DNA from: Pontibacterium sinense
GTDB lineage: Bacteria; Pseudomonadota; Gammaproteobacteria; Pseudomonadales; Balneatricaceae
Direction: 5' to 3'
Length of the DNA: 64,000 nucleotides
Assembly: GCF_015209595.1 (NCBI RefSeq)
Contig: NZ_JADEYS010000004.1
Location: 186,001-250,000 of the forward strand
Shown: piece by piece, positions 53,269-62,130 of the stretch
Layout of the letters: every line of letters starts with the position of its first letter
Position numbering within the stretch: position 1 is the first letter of the stretch
Program-made: the position numbers and the translations under genes
The notes under the pieces: model-generated
Databases searched by the model: none
What the model was told of the DNA's origin: nothing
Seen by the model: only the letters and a program-made list of their open reading frames with translations

Positions 53269-54738
53269 ATGACAGAAGAAGCGAAGGTACAGGCGAGTAC
53301 TCAAAAGAAAAAAGTGGGAAATCGTAAAGTTGCAGACCGTAAGGGCACGGTTTACACCCTAAAAGCTAAAATTGGGCAGGGTGGGCAGGGTGTTGTTTGC
53401 GCGACGGATATGCCTGGTGTACTGGTGAAAATTCAGACAGAAAAAGTCCTGGAAAAGCGAAAGTCTTGGTTACGTCACGTTAGATGGTTAATGCAGCAGG
53501 ATTTGGATGGACTAAACATTGCCCGCCCGGTTGAGGTGATTACTAAGCCTGCTAGCCAAAATGGTTATGTGATGGAGTTGATGGATGGTCTGGAACCATT
53601 AACGCAGTCCTTGGAAAAGGCGCATCTTGCATTAGCTGAAAACGAAGATACCCCGTTGGAAGGGTATAACCAGACGGGTGGCCTCAAGCGGCGATTATTA
53701 CTGCTTAAAGAGTTGGCCCGAACCATGGCCAATCTCCATGCCAGAGGGTTGGCGTACGGTGATCTATCTCCGGCCAATATCTTTATTTCCGAATCGACAG
53801 AACATCATCAACTGTGGTTGATCGATTGCGACAATATTTGTGTTAGCGAGCGTGGTGGTTACGGGGACTATCACACGCCAGGTTATGGGGCTCCCGAAAT
53901 TATGCGGGAGGAATCTGGTGTGAATATGTCCACCGACTGCTGGAGCTTTGCCGTGATTGCGCTGCAACTGCTTGCGCATTGCCATCCTTATAATTCTGGT
54001 TTGGTCATGGAAGATGCTGAATTGGATGATGGTGAGATGGAAAGGGCTCAGGAAAAATCTGAGCGCGGTGAGCTTCCCTGGATTTACGATGAAGGTGATG
54101 ACAGCAATGCTTGGATACCTGGAAATGGATTACCTTGGGAAGTTGTCACCACTCAAAAGCTAAGGAAATTGTTCAATCGGTGTTTCAGCGTTGGGCGTGA
54201 CTGCTTATCCGAACGCCCGGATATGAGTACATGGGCTGACGCCTTAGATGAAGCATCTGGTTCAACACTGGTGTGTAGTAACAAAACAGAGTGTGGTGCT
54301 ACATTTATTTACAATACGGCTCTTGAATGTCCTTTTTGTGAAACCGTGCAACCTGAGCGTTCTCATCTGTGTTTGCACCATTATTTCTACAATGAAGACG
54401 CCCTTTCAGGTGAATCTCCCTGGATATCTACCCCCTCGGTACAGCTACTGAATCTTGACCAAAAAACTGATTTTCACCTAGCGCCTTTAGGCACGGAGCT
54501 GTATAGCGAGTCTCCGATAATCTGTTCCATCATACTTCGTGGCGATGGTGTTTTTATTGTGCCGGCCCCTGATGGCTATGTTGAGTTACAGCGGAAACGA
54601 GATGGAAAAGCATACGTGCTGGACAGGTTGCAGCGCTTAAAAAATGAAAGTCGTGCTGGTGAGGAATATGCGCTTCATCTGCGTCACAAGGATGAGGCGG
54701 GTTACAGTTCCCACCCGGTCTGGAAATTTGTCTGGTAG
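53269..54738 (+). CDS. Ser/Thr kinase-like protein of a TerY-P triad, with zinc ribbon
   Basis: 489-residue cytoplasmic protein. The N lobe has the glycine loop GQGGQGVV (36-43) and a lysine, K54, in VLVKI. The catalytic loop is YGDLSPANIF (163-172), with D165 and N169 retained although HRD has become YGD. The metal loop is DCD (186-188) instead of DFG. The APE-type motif is GAPEIM. An active kinase is likely in spite of the changed motifs. Residues about 340-360 carry four cysteines (TECG and CPFCE among them) suggesting a zinc ribbon, followed by a beta-rich C-terminal domain that I do not recognise. It starts one base after the phosphatase stop. Confidence 0.88.
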   Translation: MTEEAKVQASTQKKKVGNRKVADRKGTVYTLKAKIGQGGQGVVCATDMPGVLVKIQTEKVLEKRKSWLRHVRWLMQQDLDGLNIARPVEVITKPASQNGYVMELMDGLEPLTQSLEKAHLALAENEDTPLEGYNQTGGLKRRLLLLKELARTMANLHARGLAYGDLSPANIFISESTEHHQLWLIDCDNICVSERGGYGDYHTPGYGAPEIMREESGVNMSTDCWSFAVIALQLLAHCHPYNSGLVMEDAELDDGEMERAQEKSERGELPWIYDEGDDSNAWIPGNGLPWEVVTTQKLRKLFNRCFSVGRDCLSERPDMSTWADALDEASGSTLVCSNKTECGATFIYNTALECPFCETVQPERSHLCLHHYFYNEDALSGESPWISTPSVQLLNLDQKTDFHLAPLGTELYSESPIICSIILRGDGVFIVPAPDGYVELQRKRDGKAYVLDRLQRLKNESRAGEEYALHLRHKDEAGYSSHPVWKFVW

Positions 54739-54746
54739 GAGGTGGT

Positions 54747-57700
54747 ATGAAGTTAGGGACATTTTCAGGCCTGGCTCCGCGGGCCATACAGTTATCCAGT
54801 TGTGATAAACAACGGATAGACACTAAGGCCTGGTCTATTGGCGATGAAATAACGGTAACAGAAGAAGGCGGTTATTTTTATCTGTTTCAGAACGATCAGA
54901 ATTTAAAGGTAAAGCCTACTCAATCTGCCGAAGATCTGCGCTTTAAAATCACTAGAGCACAGGCTTTATGGACGCTGACATCTATTAAGAAAGGGCGCTT
55001 TTATATACGCAGTGTCGAGATTGCAGATGCGCCGACAGTGCTCAATATTGATATTGGTATCAGTACTCGAAATGCACAGGTGCTTAGAAAGAGTAATGAA
55101 ATTGCCGATGACTCTATCGAGGCTGCCTCGAAGTGGTTGACTGATGAGTTCATCTTGGAAGGGGATGATCAGCCACGGCTTTTTGTATCAGTTTATGCTG
55201 GCAGTCAAGAGGGGACGCTGGAGATTCGCGGCCGAGAATGGATAGCGACTCTGGATGAGCTGGATGGTTACTGGACGCTGACTAAGCTCTCCCGCTCCCG
55301 GCGCAGTGGAGCTGCACTAAGGTTGTTAACAGGTGATATAAAATTTGTTGATGCATCCGTTGCCGGTCAGCTTAGTAATCCGATTCATCGGCACGCACTG
55401 GAAGAAACGGTGCGAAGCCACGGTGGTTATATGCAGCTCTGGCAGCAGTACAGCGATATGGAATGGGTGATGAACCTCGAAGCGGCTACCCAGTTAGGCG
55501 CGCTGTCATTCAAAGAGTGTGACAAAGGAGAGCAATCGAGGGAATGGATTTTCAGTGTCATATCCGAAAGAGGTAAAGCGTTCCTTGAAAAATGGAAAAT
55601 CTTGCTGGGAAAGGAGAAAAGTGCACGGGGTGATCTGATGCTCGAAGTGATGCGGGATCTCCCAGATTGGTTAGAGCACACTCAAGATCTAGAAGGTACC
55701 GGTTTGGGCAAAGCGGGAGGAGTTCCTTGGCTTTGTGAGCTTATCGATATTGATGATGGGATGGTAACACTTCGCCTGGATGCGGATAGAGATAAACCAC
55801 CACCGAAAGAGGGAGTGATATGCATTTCTATGCGTGGTGACCGCACTGTGCGCTCAAGGCGCCAACAGGCCGTTAACAGTATTCAGCAACGTAATAACCC
55901 TATGCCTCAACTGCATTACTTACTGGAAGGGAGCGCAATACCCTATGAGCGACCTAAAAAGATAAGACCGCTCAGTGCCGCAGCACGTAAACGTTTTAAA
56001 GGGGAGCCAACGCCTAAGCAGAGAGAGGCGTTGAAGGTCGCTATGAATACTCCCGATGTTGCTATCATTATCGGCCCGCCCGGAACCGGTAAAACCCAGG
56101 TCATCACCGCATTACAAGTACGTTTGTCAGAAGAGCAAAAGGATCAGCCCATACAGCATCAGATGCTGGTCTCGAGTTTTCAGCATGATGCTGTTGATAA
56201 CGTGATGGAGCGATCAAATGTATTTGGCCTCCCTGCCATTAAAGTAGGTGGCAAACGTCGTAAATACGGTGATCAGAATGAAAACCCGATAACGGGTTGG
56301 TGCCGGGAAAAAGTAAATGCACTAGATGCTAGTTTGACTCCCCTGTTGGCTGATGAACCGGTGTTTTCTGAAATGAAAACCTTGCAAAAGCAGCTGACTG
56401 TTTTGAGGGTTTCCAAACCGGATTTCCAGCAAAAGCAGGAGCTGATTAAACGTATCAATAGTTCCTTAGATAGGCTGGAGGAGCAGTTTCAGATCAGGCT
56501 GTCTCCGTCAGTTGAACAGCGCTGGCAAACATGGACGGACGCTTTTTTGGAGGGAGTGTCCACCGCTACAGCGGCAGATAATAGACTGTTGATTTGCAGA
56601 GTCAGAGCGTTACGAACAACAGCCAAGTCTTTTGATGACGATGGTGTTATTCAGTGCATCCGGCTACTGGATAGTTGTGAACGTCAGGGTTTCAGCCTGG
56701 CTGAACCGAACCGGCAGTTACTTGAGTTTTTTGTAAATGGAGGTCGGGTTGGTGGCGAGCAGCTTGCTAGGCTGAAGCGGTTGAAGAAAGTGCTAATTGA
56801 TCAACTGATGCCGGATTATCGCCCCCGCCACGTTCAACAGGTCATCAGCGCAGAGTCGTGCCAGCTGCTCAATGACATACATGATGAAATTAAGCAGCAG
56901 ATTAAATCCACCCGCTCATTAGCGTATCTGACCGTGTTGGATGAATATCGCTCGGCACTGAAACATACACCAGACACCATCAGACAAGCTGTTGCAGAAT
57001 ACTCCTCGGTATTAGGGGCTACCTGCCAGCAGGCGGCAGGTGAGCAAATGACGAATTTAAAGCAGGTTTCTTATCAAGATGGACTGAAGTTTAACGCAGT
57101 GATCGTGGATGAGGCCGCACGAGCTAACCCTCTCGATTTAATGGTACCTATGTCCATGGGTAAACAGCGTATTGTGCTTGTCGGAGATCATCGTCAGCTG
57201 CCACATCTTCTTGAGCCCAAAGTGGAAAATGAGCTGGCTGAAAAATTTGAACTTAGTGAGGTGCATAAGGAGATGCTCAACACCAGCTTGTTCCAGCGTA
57301 TGATGCAGAATTTAAAAGAGCTGGAGGATAAAGGACAACCAAAACGGGTTGTTATGCTCGATACCCAGTTCCGAATGCACCCGATGTTAGGGAAGTTTAT
57401 CAGTGAGCAGTTCTACGAAAGATACGGGCTTGATGAAGTCAAACCAGGACTGGAAGAAAGTGACTTTCAACACCATGTCCCCGGTTACGAAGGCAAGGTG
57501 TGTGGCTGGATTGATGTGCCGGTATCACATGGTAAAAGTTACCGTTACAAGGGAAGTTTGCAGCGGGATGCAGAAGCCGGGGCTATAGCCAGAGAGGCGA
57601 AACAAATACTAAAAAGCTGCCCTGATTTGAGCGTGGGAGTGATTACTTTTTACAGTGCGCAAGTGAATCATATTCTTAAGGCGATGATATCTGAAGGGCT

Positions 57701-58079
57701 AACGGAAGCTGGAAAAGGCAATACGCCCCAGATTAAACCGGAATGGCAATCTCTCAGCGATGAGCAGGGAAAGCAAAAAGAGCGGTTACGGGTGGGGTCA
57801 GTGGATGCCTTTCAAGGTAAAGAATTTGATGTGGTGTTGTTGTCGATCGTTCGGACATCTCAGGGGCATATAGACCCGGATGATGACGATGCGCTGACCA
57901 AAGCTTATGGATTCCTGCGATTAGATAATCGTCTCAATGTGGCTATGAGCCGGCAACACCGATTGTTGATCCTGGTGGGAGACAAGGCAATGGCTACTCA
58001 TCCCGCTGCGGAGAGAGCGGCCCCATCATTACCAGCATTCTATAAGTTGTGTGAAGGATCTCATGGACAGGTTTACTAA
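54747..58079 (+). CDS. UPF1-like superfamily 1 helicase
   Basis: 1110-residue helicase. The N-terminal about 400 residues are beta-rich and likely an RNA- or DNA-binding and regulatory part. The motor motifs are Walker A GPPGTGKT (443-450), motif II VDEAARAN (about 787-794), motif III GDHRQLPH, motif IV DTQFRMHP, motif V VDAFQGKEFDVV and motif VI RLNVAMSRQ. These place it with UPF1/AAA_11-AAA_12 helicases. A coiled insertion separates motifs Ia and II. Helicases of this type accompany TerY-P and CoCoNuT systems (named CnuH there, as I recall). Eight bases after the kinase stop, ATG with GGAGG upstream; its stop overlaps the next gene by 17 bp. Confidence 0.93.
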   Translation: MKLGTFSGLAPRAIQLSSCDKQRIDTKAWSIGDEITVTEEGGYFYLFQNDQNLKVKPTQSAEDLRFKITRAQALWTLTSIKKGRFYIRSVEIADAPTVLNIDIGISTRNAQVLRKSNEIADDSIEAASKWLTDEFILEGDDQPRLFVSVYAGSQEGTLEIRGREWIATLDELDGYWTLTKLSRSRRSGAALRLLTGDIKFVDASVAGQLSNPIHRHALEETVRSHGGYMQLWQQYSDMEWVMNLEAATQLGALSFKECDKGEQSREWIFSVISERGKAFLEKWKILLGKEKSARGDLMLEVMRDLPDWLEHTQDLEGTGLGKAGGVPWLCELIDIDDGMVTLRLDADRDKPPPKEGVICISMRGDRTVRSRRQQAVNSIQQRNNPMPQLHYLLEGSAIPYERPKKIRPLSAAARKRFKGEPTPKQREALKVAMNTPDVAIIIGPPGTGKTQVITALQVRLSEEQKDQPIQHQMLVSSFQHDAVDNVMERSNVFGLPAIKVGGKRRKYGDQNENPITGWCREKVNALDASLTPLLADEPVFSEMKTLQKQLTVLRVSKPDFQQKQELIKRINSSLDRLEEQFQIRLSPSVEQRWQTWTDAFLEGVSTATAADNRLLICRVRALRTTAKSFDDDGVIQCIRLLDSCERQGFSLAEPNRQLLEFFVNGGRVGGEQLARLKRLKKVLIDQLMPDYRPRHVQQVISAESCQLLNDIHDEIKQQIKSTRSLAYLTVLDEYRSALKHTPDTIRQAVAEYSSVLGATCQQAAGEQMTNLKQVSYQDGLKFNAVIVDEAARANPLDLMVPMSMGKQRIVLVGDHRQLPHLLEPKVENELAEKFELSEVHKEMLNTSLFQRMMQNLKELEDKGQPKRVVMLDTQFRMHPMLGKFISEQFYERYGLDEVKPGLEESDFQHHVPGYEGKVCGWIDVPVSHGKSYRYKGSLQRDAEAGAIAREAKQILKSCPDLSVGVITFYSAQVNHILKAMISEGLTEAGKGNTPQIKPEWQSLSDEQGKQKERLRVGSVDAFQGKEFDVVLLSIVRTSQGHIDPDDDDALTKAYGFLRLDNRLNVAMSRQHRLLILVGDKAMATHPAAERAAPSLPAFYKLCEGSHGQVY

Positions 58080-59541
58080 TCGCTACCTTAATTTTTTTGA
58101 AGGAAAAAGGGCTCCCCGAGGGACGTCTTTTCTTTGGCCAGTGTGGGTCTGGGAGGTGCTTGCACCAGATGCTAGCCGCAATCATCTGAACCTTTTTCAG
58201 CGCACGATCTTGGGTTTGATACAGGCGGGTAAATCAAATGCTGATGAGATAGCGGGCTGGATGGGTATAGAGAAGGAGATGGTGCTTTATATTACCGTCT
58301 CTCAATTACAGCCTAATGGGTGGTTGGATTCAAAAGGTCAACTCACGGATGAAGGTTGCCGGTTACTCGAAAATGATTTGGAGGCCCGTCGTAGTCTGAC
58401 TACTGCGTATGTATTTCAGGATGTATTCAGCCTGAAACTCTGGCCGAGGGTGGCTCATTCACTGCCTTATATCGATCCGGAACCAGCAGCAACTGAAGGG
58501 TATCCTGTATTTATGGCTAACCGGGAAACGGGCTGGGAGGAAAAACCTTTTGTGCTGAGTTGTCACGTCAGTACCCCTGATAGGCCCGACATCCGATCGT
58601 TTTGGGAAGCCGTTCAGCAAGGAAACAATGCTATCCACAATCAGAAGGTACGTGGTGAGCTGGATTGTCGGCAGAAGGAATTTAAAGCTGACGAAATTGA
58701 TCTTATCGAGTTTAAACCGCTTAAGGCCTATGTGTTTTGCTGGGCGATTGAAGATCAAACCGAGCACTGGGCCGTTACTGATCCTTTGGCCATTACACCC
58801 AAGGCTGAGTTTTTGCGTGAAGAAGTGTTCATGCAAGCGCGAAAAAATCAGGGTTTTGCCAGAAAATTAAGTAAATTCATTGGAGAGATTCCTGAGAAGG
58901 AAACCTGGGAAGAGATGAACCGGCGGTTGGCCGCTGAAGTCGATTTTAAAGCGTTTACGCACTTTAACCAGGCTCATAAGATTCCTCATTTGATGATGTA
59001 CCTTGGTGCTTTACTGCGTCGGGAACAGATATTGTCAGAAACCAAGGAAGATAAGGATATTCGGGTTGAAGACTGTAATGATTTGATCGTACAGGCACAA
59101 AAAGTATTTGAATGCTGCTTTAAGTGGATGTTGGATGATTGGCCTGTGGCCAATAAGCATTTCATTAAACGCAACTGGCAGCGGGATGATATACGCAGCG
59201 CTTTAGAGGAAATTGGGCGTGCATTCCTAGCAGATTCTGATCTGGATAACTTGGCATCCCAGAAATCAGGCAGTATTCATCATGCCGCGACCAGCCGTGA
59301 ATACAAGGGCTCACTACGACCGCTGTTGGCCGCGACTCTCTTTACTCTGCCTTCACAAAATGCACATCCGCTCTTTGGTTTTGAGCCAGAAGAGTTAGCT
59401 ATCTCAAAAATTCTAGATATAGCAGATGCCCGCAATGCGGTATCTCATGCTTCAGGGAAGCAATCAAACAGAGAGCAGGCACTTGAGTGTGCTCGTTTCA
59501 CCTCACAATGGATTCAAACTTTATTAGGGAATATGAAGTAA
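58063..59541 (+). CDS. winged-helix protein with C-terminal HEPN-like motif
   Basis: 492-residue cytoplasmic protein with no family I can name. Residues about 40-110 look like a winged helix-turn-helix (FQRTILGLIQAG, then SNADEIAGWMGIEKEMVLYITVSQL). The middle is alpha/beta without motifs. The C-terminal about 100 residues are helical and end with RNAVSH (R457 to H462), which fits the RNxxxH motif of HEPN ribonucleases and is followed by ASG as in several HEPN families. This suggests an RNase effector or an RNA-binding partner. The ATG at 58063 lies inside the helicase stop region with AAGGA upstream. The next gene starts three bases after the stop. Confidence 0.72.
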   Translation: MDRFTNRYLNFFEGKRAPRGTSFLWPVWVWEVLAPDASRNHLNLFQRTILGLIQAGKSNADEIAGWMGIEKEMVLYITVSQLQPNGWLDSKGQLTDEGCRLLENDLEARRSLTTAYVFQDVFSLKLWPRVAHSLPYIDPEPAATEGYPVFMANRETGWEEKPFVLSCHVSTPDRPDIRSFWEAVQQGNNAIHNQKVRGELDCRQKEFKADEIDLIEFKPLKAYVFCWAIEDQTEHWAVTDPLAITPKAEFLREEVFMQARKNQGFARKLSKFIGEIPEKETWEEMNRRLAAEVDFKAFTHFNQAHKIPHLMMYLGALLRREQILSETKEDKDIRVEDCNDLIVQAQKVFECCFKWMLDDWPVANKHFIKRNWQRDDIRSALEEIGRAFLADSDLDNLASQKSGSIHHAATSREYKGSLRPLLAATLFTLPSQNAHPLFGFEPEELAISKILDIADARNAVSHASGKQSNREQALECARFTSQWIQTLLGNMK

Positions 59542-59544
59542 GTT

Positions 59545-62130
59545 ATGTCTAAGAAATCAAGGAATTCACGAAATAGAACGTCGCCACCTAAGAAAAATAC
59601 AGAGGCTAATAGTGGCGTTCTTGAGCAGCTGAAGCAGAAAATAAACTCTGCTCTACCCAGCGATCAAAACTTAAAGCCGTTGGGAGCAGATATAACAGTC
59701 CTTCAAGATGCGAATACAGAGGATAAGCAAAAGGCTGAAGCCGCTTTGACTGAAATTCTTCATCTGCTGGAGGCAGTTAAACTGGCCATTTATGAGCATG
59801 AAACTGCCAAAAATAACTATGAAAAACTTTCCATGCAAGCGGAAAAACTCAGGGAAGAATTAGAACAGAGGGAGCGAGAGTTAGTTAGCCAGCAGGATTG
59901 CCTTGTAGAGGAAAAAGCTGCGTTATCTGATAAGCAGTTGGACCTTAGTGAACAGATGAAAGCCCAGGTCCAGTGGCAGGATGAGCTTGAAACCTTGCAG
60001 TCTGAAGCCTCAGCAGGGTTTGTTAATATGCAGAGAGAGGCGCTGGAGGCGAAACGGAAGTCGCTTACTGAGCTTGAAAAAGAGCATAACCAGAAGCTGC
60101 AAAATGATTGGGAATCTCTGAGGCAACTCGAGAGAACCTTACTGGAAAAAGAACGTGAGTTGGGTAAACGTGAAGCTGATGCTAAAGCTGGTTTTGTTTC
60201 TGAACAGAAGGCGGCGTTGTTGCAGGTCGAAGACCTGAAAAGCAGTCTGGAGCATGAGCTGCTTGAACTGTATAAGCTAATTGAATCTGAGCAAACTGAG
60301 CACCAGAATAACTTAAAGTGTGAGAGGGAATTATTTGAGGCAGACAGGTCTCGACAGAGTTCCGAACAGCAAGCTTTATTAAATGCTGAACGTAAGAATT
60401 TGGAGCGTGAAAAAGCCAGCGTGGAACATAGTCAACAAGCCTTGTTGCAAGAGCGGCTGATTTTGGAGGCTAGAAAGCGGGCACAGCAAGAATGGGAAAG
60501 CGAGCTTGAAAGCAAAGTTAAAGATGGCTTCAGTTCTGAAATTATCTGCCTCCAGAGTCAGCTCGAACAGGAGCGGGATAATCGGCGACAGGATCAGAAC
60601 AAGCTCGCAAGGTTACAAAAGGAGCTGATTCAGTTTAAGGATCTTCAACGATCTTTAGATGATGCAGATATCAAAGACGTTCAGGATGAACTTGAAGAGT
60701 TACGACAGAAAAATAAGGCGCTTAAAGCAAAACTGCATACATCAGATCAGGATGACCTAGAAGAAAAGTGTGAAGCTCTGGAGGAGCTGGTTGGTGATCA
60801 GCGCGATACCCTTTCAGAGCTGCGTCGTGATTTAGAAGAAGCCAACAATGAATTACACAAAACCAGGTTAAGTACAGCTGCAAAACACAACCTGGAGAAA
60901 GAAAAAAGAATATTAGAGTTGCACAACAAAACGCTGGATTCTGCTATTTCAGGGCTGCAAGTCCAGTTGGATGATCTGATTGAAAAACAACAAGGAAGTG
61001 AGGTCTTTCCTGCACTTTCAATGATGGATAAAAAACATAAGAGGGAGGCTGTTAATCTTCAGCCTATTCCAGGACTTAAGGGCTTTGCTGACCAGTTACG
61101 CTTTGGCATAGCGTGTATTTATCCTAAAGCACCGCTCTATTACCGGGAAAAAGATATTCGGCTGTTTCTGGGTGGTTTGGCTATGAGTAATCTACATATC
61201 CTTCAGGGAATGTCCGGAACTGGCAAGACAAGTTTGGCAAAGGCTTTTGCTAAAGTGGTGGGTGGGAATTGTACAGATATCGCAGTCCAGGCTGGTTGGC
61301 GGGATAAAGATGATCTGCTGGGACACTATAACGCGTTTGAGAAGAAATATTATGAACGTGAGGTTCTACAAGCGTTATATCGTGCTCAGCTCCCGGAGTA
61401 TAAAGACAGAATTAATATTATTCTGCTGGATGAAATGAACCTGTCACGCCCGGAACAGTACTTTGCTGACTTTCTTTCCGCTATGGAAAAGCAGCCGCAG
61501 GACCGTGAGATCGTCCTACTTGAAAATGATCAGAAAAATTCACCTCACCTGCTTAAGGATGGGAGAGTTCTAAAGGTCCCGGAGAATATCTGGTTTGTTG
61601 GTACGGCTAACCATGATGAAACCACGAATGAGTTTGCGGATAAAACATACGACCGTTCCCATGTGATGGAATTAGTCAGAAATGAAGATCGCTTTAATGC
61701 TGATGCCTACGAGCCGAATGTACTTTACAGCTTCAATTCGCTGGTTGAAGCCTTTGATACCGCTTGCCTGAAGAATAAAGGCGGTATAGATCAATTGCTC
61801 AAGGGGTTGATTGAGAGCGAACTGTTAATGACTCTGGAAGATCGTCTTGATTTAAATTGGGGCAATCGCCTTGAGCGTCATGCTAGTCGGTTTATTCCGG
61901 TGGTAATGGAGGCGGGCGGAACGATGGAGGAAGGGCTTGATCATTTACTCGCTACCAAGCTATTCCGACGCGGTAAGGTGACGGGGCGTTTTGACATTAA
62001 CATCAGTGACTTGGATGCGATTGAAGATGCACTACTAAGTACTTGGAAGACGCTCAAGCTCACAGGTGTACCTGAAGGTTCTTTGGATTGTATAACTAAA
62101 GACAAGAAGCGAATGGAGCGTAACTTCTAA
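59545..62130 (+). CDS. coiled-coil McrB-like AAA+ ATPase (CoCoNuT CnuB-like)
   Basis: 861-residue protein. Residues about 50-490 form a very long coiled coil (runs of E, K, L, Q with heptad spacing). The C-terminal AAA+ domain has Walker A GMSGTGKTSL (555-564), Walker B ILLDEMNLSRPE (about 628-639) and a sensor region with GTANHDETT in the place of McrB's NTAD motif. This ATPase class is the motor of coiled-coil nuclease tandem (CoCoNuT) systems, a branch of type IV restriction predicted to act on RNA. Its stop overlaps the start of the McrC-like gene by one base (TAATG), so motor and partner are translationally coupled. Confidence 0.88.
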   Translation: MSKKSRNSRNRTSPPKKNTEANSGVLEQLKQKINSALPSDQNLKPLGADITVLQDANTEDKQKAEAALTEILHLLEAVKLAIYEHETAKNNYEKLSMQAEKLREELEQRERELVSQQDCLVEEKAALSDKQLDLSEQMKAQVQWQDELETLQSEASAGFVNMQREALEAKRKSLTELEKEHNQKLQNDWESLRQLERTLLEKERELGKREADAKAGFVSEQKAALLQVEDLKSSLEHELLELYKLIESEQTEHQNNLKCERELFEADRSRQSSEQQALLNAERKNLEREKASVEHSQQALLQERLILEARKRAQQEWESELESKVKDGFSSEIICLQSQLEQERDNRRQDQNKLARLQKELIQFKDLQRSLDDADIKDVQDELEELRQKNKALKAKLHTSDQDDLEEKCEALEELVGDQRDTLSELRRDLEEANNELHKTRLSTAAKHNLEKEKRILELHNKTLDSAISGLQVQLDDLIEKQQGSEVFPALSMMDKKHKREAVNLQPIPGLKGFADQLRFGIACIYPKAPLYYREKDIRLFLGGLAMSNLHILQGMSGTGKTSLAKAFAKVVGGNCTDIAVQAGWRDKDDLLGHYNAFEKKYYEREVLQALYRAQLPEYKDRINIILLDEMNLSRPEQYFADFLSAMEKQPQDREIVLLENDQKNSPHLLKDGRVLKVPENIWFVGTANHDETTNEFADKTYDRSHVMELVRNEDRFNADAYEPNVLYSFNSLVEAFDTACLKNKGGIDQLLKGLIESELLMTLEDRLDLNWGNRLERHASRFIPVVMEAGGTMEEGLDHLLATKLFRRGKVTGRFDINISDLDAIEDALLSTWKTLKLTGVPEGSLDCITKDKKRMERNF

